A stretch of DNA of 48,675 nt, taken from NCBI GenBank assembly GCA_028279345.1, contig JANQNY010000079.1, forward strand, positions 1 to 48,675. Reading direction: 5' to 3'. The notes under the pieces are model-generated. The model did no database searches. It was given only the letters and a program-made list of their open reading frames with translations, and was not told the DNA's origin. This DNA comes from Geminicoccaceae bacterium. Lineage in GTDB: Bacteria > Pseudomonadota > Alphaproteobacteria > Geminicoccales > Geminicoccaceae. Position numbers and translations under genes: made by a program. Below, one piece after another: positions 18,247 through 29,300 of the stretch (position 1 is its first letter; each line of letters starts with the position of its first letter).

Positions 18247-18962
18247 AGCGATTCTACGAGACGGTGGATGTTCGGGCCGAGCGCGACGGCTTCGCCGTGA
18301 CACTGGACGGGCGCTCGGTGAAGACGCCCGCCAAGCGCTTGCTCGCCCTGCCCAGCGCGCAGCTCGCCGAGCTCGTGGCGGCCGAGTGGGCAGTCCAGCA
18401 GGAGGAGATCGAGCCGGAGACGATGCGCATCAACCGGCTCGCGACGACCGCAGTGGATCTCATGCCCGACCGTCGCAGCGGCGCCATCGAGCAGGTCGCC
18501 GACTATGCGCGCTCCGACCTGCTCTGCTATCGGGCGCCGCACCCACGTGAGCTCAAAGCGCTGCAGGCGGCGTCCTGGGACCCGCCGCTCGCCTGGCTCG
18601 AGACGACGCACGGCATCAGGCTCGAAGTTGCGGAAGGCGTCATGCCGCAGGACCAGCCCGCTGCCGCAGTCGGAGCGCTTGCCGATCTCGTGGCGCAGGT
18701 CGCCGACTGGCCGCTCGTCGGCATCCACGCGGTGACAACGGCGACCGGCTCGGTCGTGCTCGGGGTCATGCTCGAAGCCGGAGCGCTCGACGCACGCGGG
18801 GCAGGCGAAGCCGCGCTCGTCGACGAGCGCTACCAAAGACAGCTGTGGGGCAACGAAACCGAAGCCCTGGAGCGCGAGGCGCGTTTGCTCGCCGATCTGG
18901 AGGCCGCCGAGAGGTTCGTTCGTGCGCTTCGCCCAGCTCCCGACACCGGCCGCTTCTACTAG
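18243..18962 (+). CDS. ATP12-family F1-ATPase assembly chaperone
   Basis: ATP12 proteins chaperone the alpha subunit of F1-ATPase before it joins beta; the family is known from mitochondria and alphaproteobacteria. The start is TTG at 18243, giving MKRFYETVDVRAERDGFAVTL and 239 residues, overlapping the HAD stop by 4 nt; the frame is open 30 codons further but that is inside the HAD gene. Recognisable family segments are LDGRSVKTPAKRLLALPS, ETMRINRLATTAVD and AVTTATGSVVLGVML. It closes the long plus-strand series. Its stop codon is interleaved with that of a convergent gene (CTAG). Confidence 0.9.
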   Translation: MKRFYETVDVRAERDGFAVTLDGRSVKTPAKRLLALPSAQLAELVAAEWAVQQEEIEPETMRINRLATTAVDLMPDRRSGAIEQVADYARSDLLCYRAPHPRELKALQAASWDPPLAWLETTHGIRLEVAEGVMPQDQPAAAVGALADLVAQVADWPLVGIHAVTTATGSVVLGVMLEAGALDARGAGEAALVDERYQRQLWGNETEALEREARLLADLEAAERFVRALRPAPDTGRFY

Positions 18963-19270
18963 TCGCCAACCGGCACCACGGTTGAAGTCGTGCGACCCTT
19001 GCTCGTAAACTTCACCACCAGCACCGCATCGAACGCGGTAACGATAAAATTCCACGCATACACATAAATCAGCGGGCTCATTTGTCCTGTATTGGAAAAC
19101 TCGGCAATTTTTGAGCCTATTCCTAAGACATATCCGATACAAATCAAAAGCACAAATATCAGGCTCTTGCCCGAGGCTGCTCGGGTTTGTAGCATTTTTC
19201 CAATTGACCAATACCAGCTTAGCGAAAAACAGACAAGCATAAGCCCTTCAAGCCATTCAACAGCCGACAT
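18959..19270 (-). CDS. Small multi-pass membrane protein, low-GC
   Basis: The 103-residue product has three to four hydrophobic helices (WLEGLMLVCFSLSWYWSIGK, SLIFVLLICIGYVLGIG, YVYAWNFIVTAFDAVLVV). The pattern resembles small bacterial PQ-loop/SWEET-like proteins, with a Lys/Arg-rich turn and GKS after helix 1, but no function can be assigned. The reading frame also allows ATG at 19303; I prefer 19270 because GAGGGA lies 9 nt upstream of it, while 19303 has no binding site. GC content is clearly lower than in the neighbours, suggesting acquisition. Its TAG shares the CTAG at 18959-18962 with the ATP12 stop. Confidence 0.7.
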   Translation of the reverse strand: MSAVEWLEGLMLVCFSLSWYWSIGKMLQTRAASGKSLIFVLLICIGYVLGIGSKIAEFSNTGQMSPLIYVYAWNFIVTAFDAVLVVKFTSKGRTTSTVVPVGD

Positions 19271-19541
19271 CAGCACTATTCCCTCAGAAGAAGGTGATGT
19301 CATAGCGTAAGATTGATTGCAGATTTCTTGATGAGATATACAGCAAAGTTATTACAGGTTGACCACTGCTACAAGATGGATGGTGGCAGGCCAACACCGC
19401 GCCCGCAACCGGTCTTAGGACGTGCTCGGCGACCGCAACATTCCGTCGCCGAGGCGTGCCAACGCAAACATTCATCAGTGGCGACCCTTTGCCGCTGCAG
19501 TGCAGCATGCTAAGCCCCTCCGACGCGGTGGGAGAAAAAAG
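19271..19541 (+). other. AT-rich intergenic stretch upstream of pccB
   Basis: This 271-nt stretch continues the AT-richer composition of the small membrane protein gene up to about 19380 and then returns to the GC-rich norm. It should hold the promoters for the membrane protein (minus) and for pccB (plus). I see no convincing -35/-10 pair. Frames that run through it into pccB have no family-like sequence before the TTG at 19542. Confidence 0.5.
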
Positions 19542-21074
<1,533 letters not shown>

Positions 21075-21088
21075 GCCGCGAGGACCCG

Positions 21089-23074
<1,986 letters not shown>

Positions 23075-23139
23075 GCCCGCCTGTCCATCTGGATGTCGGG
23101 CGAGCGCTGATCCAACGACGCGCTACGACGGTCTAGCTC

Positions 23140-23166
23140 GCTCGTGGCGACCGGAGCCTCTTTTTT
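23140..23166 (+). terminator. Possible intrinsic terminator after pccA
   Basis: Downstream of pccA, GCTC (23140-23143) and GAGC (23154-23157) can pair, with GG/CC inside and a small bulge, followed closely by the T-run TCTTTTTT (23159-23166). The stem is short, but the T-run is the longest in the neighbourhood and fits the end of the pccB-pccA unit. Confidence 0.4.
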
Positions 23167-23234
23167 GGCTACGTCAGATCCCCTTGGGTCGCTGGCGAAG
23201 CAGTGCTGGCCGATGACGACGACACCGCGCCTCC

Positions 23235-23570
23235 TCACGCCATGGGGAACGCCTGCATCTCTGTGACGTGGTGGTGGAAGCGACCTTCGAAGTACTGCGG
23301 CAGGACGCGCTCGGTCGCCTGGTGGCTTGCTTCGCGCTCCGGACTCGCGAGCATGAGCTCGAGGCTCTGACGGTCCGGGTAATCGACCTCGAGGATCATC
23401 GCGATTTCCGGCGCGCCCGCATCACGCTCTACTTCGAACGCGACCCGGAGGCCGACTGCACCCGGAAAGGCCTGCCACGTCGGCAGCAGCTCATCCAGGA
23501 CTGCCTGGCGGAAAGCGTCGTGCTGTCCGTCGCGAACCGAGCCCTCGAAGAAGGCGTAGCGTGTGATCAT
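23235..23570 (-). CDS. Putative dimeric alpha/beta-barrel (EthD/Dabb-like) protein
   Basis: The 111-residue product starts MITRYAFFEGSVRDGQHDAF and reads like a small ferredoxin-like alpha/beta barrel of the EthD or antibiotic-monooxygenase type: strand, helix, strand with FPGAVGLRVAFEVERD, strand ILEVDYPD, helix, and a His-rich end FEGRFHHHVTEMQ. The start at 23570 has AGGAG 9 nt upstream; the open frame continues 21 codons beyond without support. No catalytic role can be assigned. It is the last gene of the minus-strand run that starts at 29300, but is separated from the next gene by over 300 nt. Confidence 0.62.
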   Translation of the reverse strand: MITRYAFFEGSVRDGQHDAFRQAVLDELLPTWQAFPGAVGLRVAFEVERDAGAPEIAMILEVDYPDRQSLELMLASPEREASHQATERVLPQYFEGRFHHHVTEMQAFPMA

Positions 23571-23892
23571 GTCTGTCGGCTCCTGTCTGGACCCAGAAAA
23601 CGCTCCATCGGCGTCGGCCATTACCCGCCCCAAGCGGTCGGTCCAGGCTCCTTGTCAGTCAAACACGCTAGCAGCCCCGGCGCCAGCCGCCGCGGCTCGT
23701 AGTGCAACCGAGTTTGGCTACGCGCGCTTAAGTAGGTCGCCTGCGCGACGTTCTGGTTTGGGCGCCAGACGCCAGGACAACCGCGTGCGAGAGCATCCAC
23801 CGCGTTGTGGGCGTCTACGCTCGTTGGTGCGAGGCCTGTCGCACAGAGAGATCGGAGGCGGTGAGTGCTGCCACAGCGGCCCACGAGGCCGC
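23571..23892. other. 322-nt stretch without a supported gene
   Basis: Between the small barrel protein and the glyoxalase-fold gene no frame has a family-like sequence, a good ribosome binding site and normal codon use together. A minus-strand frame crosses it but encodes an Arg/Ser-rich sequence typical of a wrong-frame reading. The stretch presumably holds the promoter of the barrel protein gene; I could not pick out a convincing -35/-10 pair. Confidence 0.5.
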
Positions 23893-24255
23893 TTAGGGTG
23901 TCCGCATCGCCGGCTGCCAGAGTTCGATCGGATTGCCCTCGGGATCGTGGATTCGGGCAAATCTGCCCGCCTGGGAGTCCCACTCTGCCTTCGTGATCAC
24001 GTCGACACCCTGCGCCCGAAGTTGCCTGATCATGCCGTCGAGGTCGGCGACGCGGAAATTGATCATCCACTGTTGTTCGCGTCGGTCGAAGTAATCGGTG
24101 TCCTCGTCGAACGGGGTGAACACCGTTGGGCCGGCTTCCGAATTCCAGATTCCCCGCCGGATATCGACGCCAAGCACATCTTCATACCAACGGGTCAGCA
24201 CTGCCGGATCTTTGGCACGAAAGAACACACCGCCGATGCCCGACACTTTCTCCAT
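23893..24255 (-). CDS. Glyoxalase/bleomycin-resistance-fold (VOC) protein
   Basis: The 120-residue product is a single vicinal-oxygen-chelate unit with paired beta-alpha-beta modules: GIGGVFFRAKDPAVLTRWYE at the start and FARIHDPEGNPIELWQP at the end, where the Glu of IELW is the usual last metal ligand. The position that holds His or Gln in glyoxalase I is Gly here, so a classical metal site is not evident; the substrate is unknown. The ATG at 24255 has a strong AGGAGG upstream and fits the family start MEKVSGIGG. It lies 165 nt downstream of the MFS transporter gene on the same strand. Confidence 0.8.
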   Translation of the reverse strand: MEKVSGIGGVFFRAKDPAVLTRWYEDVLGVDIRRGIWNSEAGPTVFTPFDEDTDYFDRREQQWMINFRVADLDGMIRQLRAQGVDVITKAEWDSQAGRFARIHDPEGNPIELWQPAMRTP

Positions 24256-24420
24256 GGGTGTGCCTCCTGCCCCAGAGCATTCTGTGTGGGCAATGTAGAG
24301 GGGCGAGGTCGAAGACCACAACGACATCGTTCCACCGCGTTCATTGCAAGGGCCCTGGCGGCAGTCAAAGGACGGCGGCCGACCAGACCTCGCGGCTGAA
24401 CACCCGCCCGGAACCCACAA

Positions 24421-25689
24421 CTAGGCCGCGCCGTCACCGCGCGGTGCGGGGGCTCCGAGCTCGGGTTGGACGCTACCTGTGGATGGCCGCTCGGTCGCCT
24501 TGCTGTCCAGGTCTGGGAGGAACGCGACGAGGAGCCCGATCGCAGGTAGGAAGGCGCAGAGCCTGAACGCCCAAACGATGCCCTGCTCGTCGGCGAGCCA
24601 GCCGACCGCCGCAGCACCGATGCCACCGGTGCCGAAGGCGAAGCCGAAGAACAGGCCCGCAACGAGCCCCACCCGACCGGGCAGCAGCTCCTGCGCGTAG
24701 ACGACGATCGCCGGGAAGGCCGAGGCCATCATGACGCCGACAACGAGGGCCGTCACCGCCGTCGCCCAGAGCGGCAGGAACGGGAGCGCGATGCTGAGCG
24801 GCAGGACGCCTGCGATCGAAAGCCAGAGAATGGGCTTCCGGCCGATGCGGTCCCCGAGTGGGCCACCGAGCATGGTGCCTGCCGCCACCGCGCCGAGGAA
24901 CACGAACAGATGCAGCTGGGCTACGGGCACCGAGACGCCGAAGCGCTCGATGAGAAAGAAGGCATAGTAGGAGCTGAAGGCGGCCGCATAGACGTTCTTA
25001 GAGAAGGTGAGCGCGATGAGGATAGCGAGCGCCCAGGCGGCGCGCGTGGAGCCGACCGGGGAGGGTTCGGCTGCAGGCGGTCCGCTCCGCCGACGTTGGG
25101 CTAGGTGATCTTGATACCAGCGACCCACGTAGACGAGGAGTGCCACGCCGAGCACGGCCAGCAGCGCAAACCAGGCAGCCTGTACCTGTCCGTAGGGATA
25201 GATGAGCAATGCCACGAGCAGGGGTGCGATCGCCTGGCCCGTATTGCCGCCCACCTGAAAGAGCGACTGGGCGAAGCCGTAGCGCCCGCCGGCGGCGAGC
25301 CTGGCGACCCGCGACGCTTCCGGGTGGAACACCGAGCTGCCAAGGCCGATGAGCACGGCCGCCACAAGAACGGCCCCGAAGCTCGGTGCGAAGGCGAGCG
25401 TGAGCATGCCGCAGAAGGTGGCGCCCATGCCGACCGGCAGCGAGAAGGGCAAGGGCCGGCGGTCGGTGTAGTGGCCCACCAGCGGCTGCAACACCGAGGC
25501 GGTGAGCTGGAAGGCGAGTGTGATGATACCGATCTGGAAGAAGTCGAGGCCGAGCGGCTCCTTGATGATCGGATAGATCGACAGAAGCACCGACTGCATG
25601 ACGTCATTTAGGAAGTGCCCGGCGCTCGTCGCCAGCAGCACCGGCATGACGGTCATGCTCGCCGCTGCGCTCGCTCCGCGTGCCGCCAT
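24421..25689 (-). CDS. MFS transporter, fosmidomycin-resistance (Fsr) family
   Basis: The 422-residue product has about twelve membrane helices and the Fsr-type opening MPVLLATSAGHFLNDVMQS, followed by LLSIYPIIKEPLGLDFFQIG and the loop VGHYTDRRPLPFSLPVGM. Other members export fosmidomycin or other small anions; the true substrate here is unknown. The ATG at 25689 is preceded by GGGGGA at 6 nt; the longer frame into murD2 has no conservation. It sits 73 nt downstream of murD2, so it may belong to the same transcript. A hairpin covers its ribosome binding site (see that entry). Confidence 0.87.
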   Translation of the reverse strand: MAARGASAAASMTVMPVLLATSAGHFLNDVMQSVLLSIYPIIKEPLGLDFFQIGIITLAFQLTASVLQPLVGHYTDRRPLPFSLPVGMGATFCGMLTLAFAPSFGAVLVAAVLIGLGSSVFHPEASRVARLAAGGRYGFAQSLFQVGGNTGQAIAPLLVALLIYPYGQVQAAWFALLAVLGVALLVYVGRWYQDHLAQRRRSGPPAAEPSPVGSTRAAWALAILIALTFSKNVYAAAFSSYYAFFLIERFGVSVPVAQLHLFVFLGAVAAGTMLGGPLGDRIGRKPILWLSIAGVLPLSIALPFLPLWATAVTALVVGVMMASAFPAIVVYAQELLPGRVGLVAGLFFGFAFGTGGIGAAAVGWLADEQGIVWAFRLCAFLPAIGLLVAFLPDLDSKATERPSTGSVQPELGAPAPRGDGAA

Positions 25690-25740
25690 GCTCGATCCCC
25701 CACCCCAGCGACCGACATAGCCTGGGCGGTGGGTGCGAGC
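25690..25740 (-). promoter_or_regulatory. Hairpin covering the ribosome binding site of the MFS gene
   Basis: Directly upstream of the transporter start, GCTCG (25690-25694) pairs with CGAGC (25736-25740), and CCCACC (25699-25704) with GGTGGG (25728-25733), with a possible CCA/TGG extension. In the minus-strand RNA this places the GGGGGA binding site (25696-25701) in the stem. It could limit translation or mark an attenuated junction after murD2. This is a hand fold only. Confidence 0.35.
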
Positions 25741-25762
25741 CAGAGCCGCCCGCGCGCGGGGG

Positions 25763-27082
25763 TCATGCGTCCGTGGTAAACCCCGCGAGCGCCCGAAAGG
25801 CGTCGCCCCGCTCCTCGAAGTCGCGGAAGTGGCCATAGCTTGGGGCCGCCGGAGACAGCATGACGACCCCGCCCTGAGGGGTTCGATCACGGGCGCGGGC
25901 AATGGCGGCCTCGAGGTCCGGGAACGTCTCGATCGGGAGATGGGGATGGGCGGCGCGGAGCGCTTGGGCCATTCGCATGCCGTTGTCAGGCATCGCCAGG
26001 ATACGGACATTGAGCCCCGCGAGCGCCGCGACGAGCGGGGCCGCGTCCTGGCCGCGCTCCTGCCCGCCCAGGAGCAGCGTCAGCGGCCGATCGGCGAAGG
26101 CGCGCACAGCGGCGGCGGCGCTCTCCGGCGTGGTGGAAATGCTGTCGTTCACCCAGAGCCGGCCCTCCCGCTCACCGAGCAACTCCAAGCGATGGCGCAG
26201 GCCGGCAAAGGTCGAGGCGCGGTCAGCGAGCGACAGGACGTCGACGCCGCCGGCCTCCAGCGCGGCGCAGGCCGCGGCCAGGTTTGCCAGGTTGTGTGCG
26301 CCGCGCAGCGGAAACGACGTGGTTGGCACGACCAGCCGCTCGCCCCGACAGGCGCCTTCGAGGGTCGCGTGCCAGCCCTCAGGCGTACCGTACCAGCAGA
26401 CATCGGGCCGCGCGGCGAGGCGTTCCATGGTCCGCGGATCGCCCGCGTTGAGTACGGCTTTGGACGCCAGATCGACGAGCCGCAACTTGTCCCGGTAATA
26501 GGCCTCGTGCGTGCGGTGCCAGTCGAGATGCTCGGGAAAGAGGTTGGTCAGCAACATTAGGCTCGGCGCATGGACCAGGTCGGCGATCTGATAGGAGGAG
26601 AGTTCGAGGACGAGCGGCGCACCATCGGGTGGCAGGCTGATCAGTGGCACGCCGACATTGCCGGCGAGCGCGACGGCCGGCACGGCACCCCGCCAGAGAT
26701 GGGCGATGAGGCTCGCCGTCGTGCTCTTGCCCTTGGTGCCCGTGACGGCGAGGACGAAGCGGGAGCGGCTCGCCTCGAACCACAGATTGGTGCTGGAGGT
26801 GAGGATCGTCCCCGCCCGTCGTGCCGCCTCGACCTCCGACCTATACAGGCTGATCCCCGGTGACTTGATGACGACGTCGAAGGCCCCCGTGGCAATGGCC
26901 TCGCGGCCCGCGCCGCCGGCGAGTGCCGGCAGGCCCGTTTCGGCGACCGGCGCGTCGGTGACGAGCGTCGGCACCAGCCCTGGCAGACGATCGTCGAGGA
27001 AGCGCCGCGTCGCCCGGCCCTCGCGGCCATAGCCCCAGAGCGCGACGCGACTGGTGCTCGTGAGCGTCGCCAACACGGCCAT
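25763..27082 (-). CDS. murD2: MurD2: UDP-MurNAc-L-Ala--L-Glu ligase (Mur ligase family)
   Basis: This is a Mur ligase that adds glutamate to UDP-MurNAc-L-alanine. The 439-residue product has an N-terminal Rossmann-like part (VALWGYGREGRATRRFL), the ATP P-loop TGTKGKST (114-121), the central motif LELSSYQIADL, and the C-terminal domain with WVNDSISTTPESAAAAV. These are MurD features. Its start overlaps the stop of murL by 4 nt; in Xanthomonas the ligase paired with MurL (MurD2) uses L-Glu instead of D-Glu, and I infer the same here from this pairing. A classical MurD should be elsewhere in the genome if it has a dcw cluster. The open frame beyond 27082 is inside murL. Confidence 0.82.
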   Translation of the reverse strand: MAVLATLTSTSRVALWGYGREGRATRRFLDDRLPGLVPTLVTDAPVAETGLPALAGGAGREAIATGAFDVVIKSPGISLYRSEVEAARRAGTILTSSTNLWFEASRSRFVLAVTGTKGKSTTASLIAHLWRGAVPAVALAGNVGVPLISLPPDGAPLVLELSSYQIADLVHAPSLMLLTNLFPEHLDWHRTHEAYYRDKLRLVDLASKAVLNAGDPRTMERLAARPDVCWYGTPEGWHATLEGACRGERLVVPTTSFPLRGAHNLANLAAACAALEAGGVDVLSLADRASTFAGLRHRLELLGEREGRLWVNDSISTTPESAAAAVRAFADRPLTLLLGGQERGQDAAPLVAALAGLNVRILAMPDNGMRMAQALRAAHPHLPIETFPDLEAAIARARDRTPQGGVVMLSPAAPSYGHFRDFEERGDAFRALAGFTTDA

Positions 27083-28419
27083 CAGCCGACCGCGTGCTTG
27101 AGGTCGGCAGGGATCCAATCCCGCCCGCTCGGCCGCAGCAGTTCGGCGAAGCGCGCGCGCAAACCTTCGGCGTGAGACGCAAGCTCCGCTCCCAGCTCCC
27201 GCACCACCACACGCTCTCGCCATTCCGGGCGCTCGGCGAGCACGGCTAGGGCTGCCTGCGCTTCCTCGATCTCGCCGACGCACTCGAAAGGCTTGTGGCC
27301 CAGGAGCCCGGTGAGCTCGCGAAACCCTGCAAGCTGGGCAGCGTCGTCCAGGACGTCGCCGCCGAAGATGGCGAGCAGGCGGTCGCGCGGCATGAAGGGT
27401 GCCAACGCCAGAAAGACGAAGCGGCATTTCGGGCAATCGCGACACCAGCGGCCAGCCGGGCCGGGACCGTGCAGATGGAAGTTGCGGTTGCAGCTCGAAA
27501 AGGCGCCGTCATAGCGAGTGCTGCGCGCGAAGCGCTCGGCGATGGCCAGCTCCGAGAGGGGGCGCAGCAGCGAGAACCAGTCGAGATCCGGGCTCACGGC
27601 TCGGGCCAGCTCCTCGCGGAGCAGCGCCTCGAACGCGCTCGACTTGCTCCATTGGTGATTCACGCCCGGTCCGTCGCCCTCGAAATTGCCGACATCCGCC
27701 GAACGCTCGTTCGACATCACCACCCGGTCGTGGCCGTGCCACACGGCCACCAGCAGCGCCGCGAGCGAGATGATCGCGGTGATCGGCACATGGCCGTTGA
27801 GCGCACCGCTGGCGTTGAGCGCGAAGAGCGCGGGATCGAGCGTTCGACGGATCGTCACCGCCTCGATCCCGCTCGCTCCAATTGTCTCGATGATGGGACC
27901 CTTGGCGTTGACCGCGAACAGCGTTTGCGGCTCGCCGGCCTGCCGCAGCAGCTCCACCGTCACCAGCGAGTCCTTGCCGCCGCCGATCGGCACGAGCGCG
28001 CGGCGCGGGAGGCTGGCACGTAGCGGTGCGATGCTCGGGCCGGCACCGGCGAAGTTGACCCGAGGCGTCAGGTCGAGGTCGTTCCGGTGCGCGAACTCGC
28101 CGAGCCCTTCGAGATAGAGCGTCTGGAAGAACGCGAGGGCCGGCGCATCGAGACCCACCGCATGCGCGTCGAGCCGATCCGGTGCCAGCGCCTTGTAATA
28201 GCTCACCCCTGCCGCGACGTGCAGGTAGCGGACGAGCCGCTCGGCAAGGGCTCGACGTTCGGGCGTGAGGTCGTCTGGTGCGGCACCCAGCTCGAAGCGC
28301 TCGACGAAGGCCGGGCCTGCTTCAAAGCGGTAGGGAAGCTCGACCCTTCCTTCTGGCACCGACAGCCGCGGCGCCTCGAAGACGAAGGCACCGGCGTCGC
28401 TCGGCGCCAGCTCGCTCAC
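27082..28419 (-). CDS. murL: MurL: UDP-MurNAc-L-Ala-L-Glu epimerase
   Basis: MurL converts the terminal L-Glu of UDP-MurNAc-L-Ala-L-Glu to D-Glu using ATP, and replaces glutamate racemase in this route. The 445-residue product matches the known size. It has a PP-loop-like motif VPIGGGKDSLVTVELL (GGGKDS at 146-151), which fits AMP-forming ATP use, then VMSNERSADVGNFEGDGPGVNHQWSKS-type residues (237-260), and four cysteines at 310, 326, 329 and 332 (CxxCxxC plus one) that could bind metal. The start is GTG at 28419 in a GTGA overlap with the DUF4392 gene; its stop overlaps the murD2 start. The assignment rests on these motifs as I recall the family and on the murD2 neighbour. Confidence 0.83.
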   Translation of the reverse strand: MSELAPSDAGAFVFEAPRLSVPEGRVELPYRFEAGPAFVERFELGAAPDDLTPERRALAERLVRYLHVAAGVSYYKALAPDRLDAHAVGLDAPALAFFQTLYLEGLGEFAHRNDLDLTPRVNFAGAGPSIAPLRASLPRRALVPIGGGKDSLVTVELLRQAGEPQTLFAVNAKGPIIETIGASGIEAVTIRRTLDPALFALNASGALNGHVPITAIISLAALLVAVWHGHDRVVMSNERSADVGNFEGDGPGVNHQWSKSSAFEALLREELARAVSPDLDWFSLLRPLSELAIAERFARSTRYDGAFSSCNRNFHLHGPGPAGRWCRDCPKCRFVFLALAPFMPRDRLLAIFGGDVLDDAAQLAGFRELTGLLGHKPFECVGEIEEAQAALAVLAERPEWRERVVVRELGAELASHAEGLRARFAELLRPSGRDWIPADLKHAVG

Positions 28420-29300
28420 GCGTCCATCTCGGCCACGAGTGCGTCGATCATCGCGCGGTGCTCTGCCGCTTCGATGTTGTCGACCGAGCGGTCGGGCGCG
28501 CGGGTGATGCCGTCGACCGCGCCGGCGGCGCAGATGGCTTCGAGCAAGCGGTCGTGCGCGGCGCCATTCACGTGCGCGGCGGCCGAGGGCCCGCCGACGA
28601 GGAGCGCCAGCGCCGCAGCGCCCCAGTTCGACACGCCGGCAACGATGAGCGCGTCTGCGGGCACCGTGCAGGCGACGAGCTCGCCATGGGCGACGTGCGC
28701 GGCGATCAGCTCGGCCGGCAGCGCGCCCATGCCCAGCTCATTGCCGCCGTCGCCGACCGCTACTCGGTATGCGGGCGCCAGGAACAGCTGCTCGAGCGGT
28801 GCGGTGTGCGCACCGACGTCCTCGCCGCGCGCATTGCGCGGGATGCCGCCGGCGCCCGGTCCGCAACGCTCGATGCTGACGACGTGGCTCGGCGGTTCCG
28901 CCTGGTGGCGCGCGACGAGGTCCGCCAGCGGCTCGCCGCCGACGAAGCCATCGACGCCGACCACGTCGAGGTCGACGCGTGCGTCGACCTCGTGGGCCGC
29001 AAGGGCGGCCTCAACAACCGGCGCGCACGGCGCGTCCGTCACCACGCGGACGGGCACACCTTGCTCGGCAAGGCTCCGCGCGAGAAAGGCCATACCGATC
29101 GGTCCGTCGGTCTCGGCCGCTGGCGGGACTGCCCGCGGAATGTAGAAGCCCGTGAGCAGCGTCACCTTTCGTGCGTCACGCAGCTCGCCGGCGGCGCGTT
29201 CGAGACCGCCGGCAGAGGCTGCAGCGAGTGGGCCGATCCCGCGGCCGACGTCGCGGGCGACGAGGCGCTCATAGCGCCGAGCAAGAGCGGTCAGGGACAA
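28416..29300 (-). CDS. DUF4392 protein, D-glutamate-cyclase-like
   Basis: The 294-residue product resembles the DUF4392 domain, the C-terminal half of mitochondrial D-glutamate cyclase, which turns D-glutamate into 5-oxo-D-proline. Visible family features are the N-terminal YERLVARDVGRGIG, VTLLTGFYIPRAVPPAAETD, GPIGMAFLARSLAEQG, VVSIERCGPGAGGIPRN, and AVGDGGNELGMGAL. Here the domain stands alone. The TTG at 29300 is preferred because GAGGT lies 8 nt upstream; the frame is open to a TTG at 29357. It is the first gene of the minus-strand set and overlaps murL by 4 nt, so its function is probably tied to glutamate stereochemistry in wall synthesis. Enzyme activity here is inferred, not shown. 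Confidence 0.78.
   Translation of the reverse strand: MSLTALARRYERLVARDVGRGIGPLAAASAGGLERAAGELRDARKVTLLTGFYIPRAVPPAAETDGPIGMAFLARSLAEQGVPVRVVTDAPCAPVVEAALAAHEVDARVDLDVVGVDGFVGGEPLADLVARHQAEPPSHVVSIERCGPGAGGIPRNARGEDVGAHTAPLEQLFLAPAYRVAVGDGGNELGMGALPAELIAAHVAHGELVACTVPADALIVAGVSNWGAAALALLVGGPSAAAHVNGAAHDRLLEAICAAGAVDGITRAPDRSVDNIEAAEHRAMIDALVAEMDA

Noticed and set aside
23621..24070. 149-codon minus-strand frame over the gap before the glyoxalase gene
   Set aside because: It overlaps the glyoxalase gene in another frame and encodes an Arg/Pro/Ser-rich sequence without motifs.
27083..27445. Extended start for murD2
   Set aside because: The extra 121 codons lie inside murL in another frame; the ATG at 27082 forms a 4-nt overlap with the murL stop and fits the family N-terminus.
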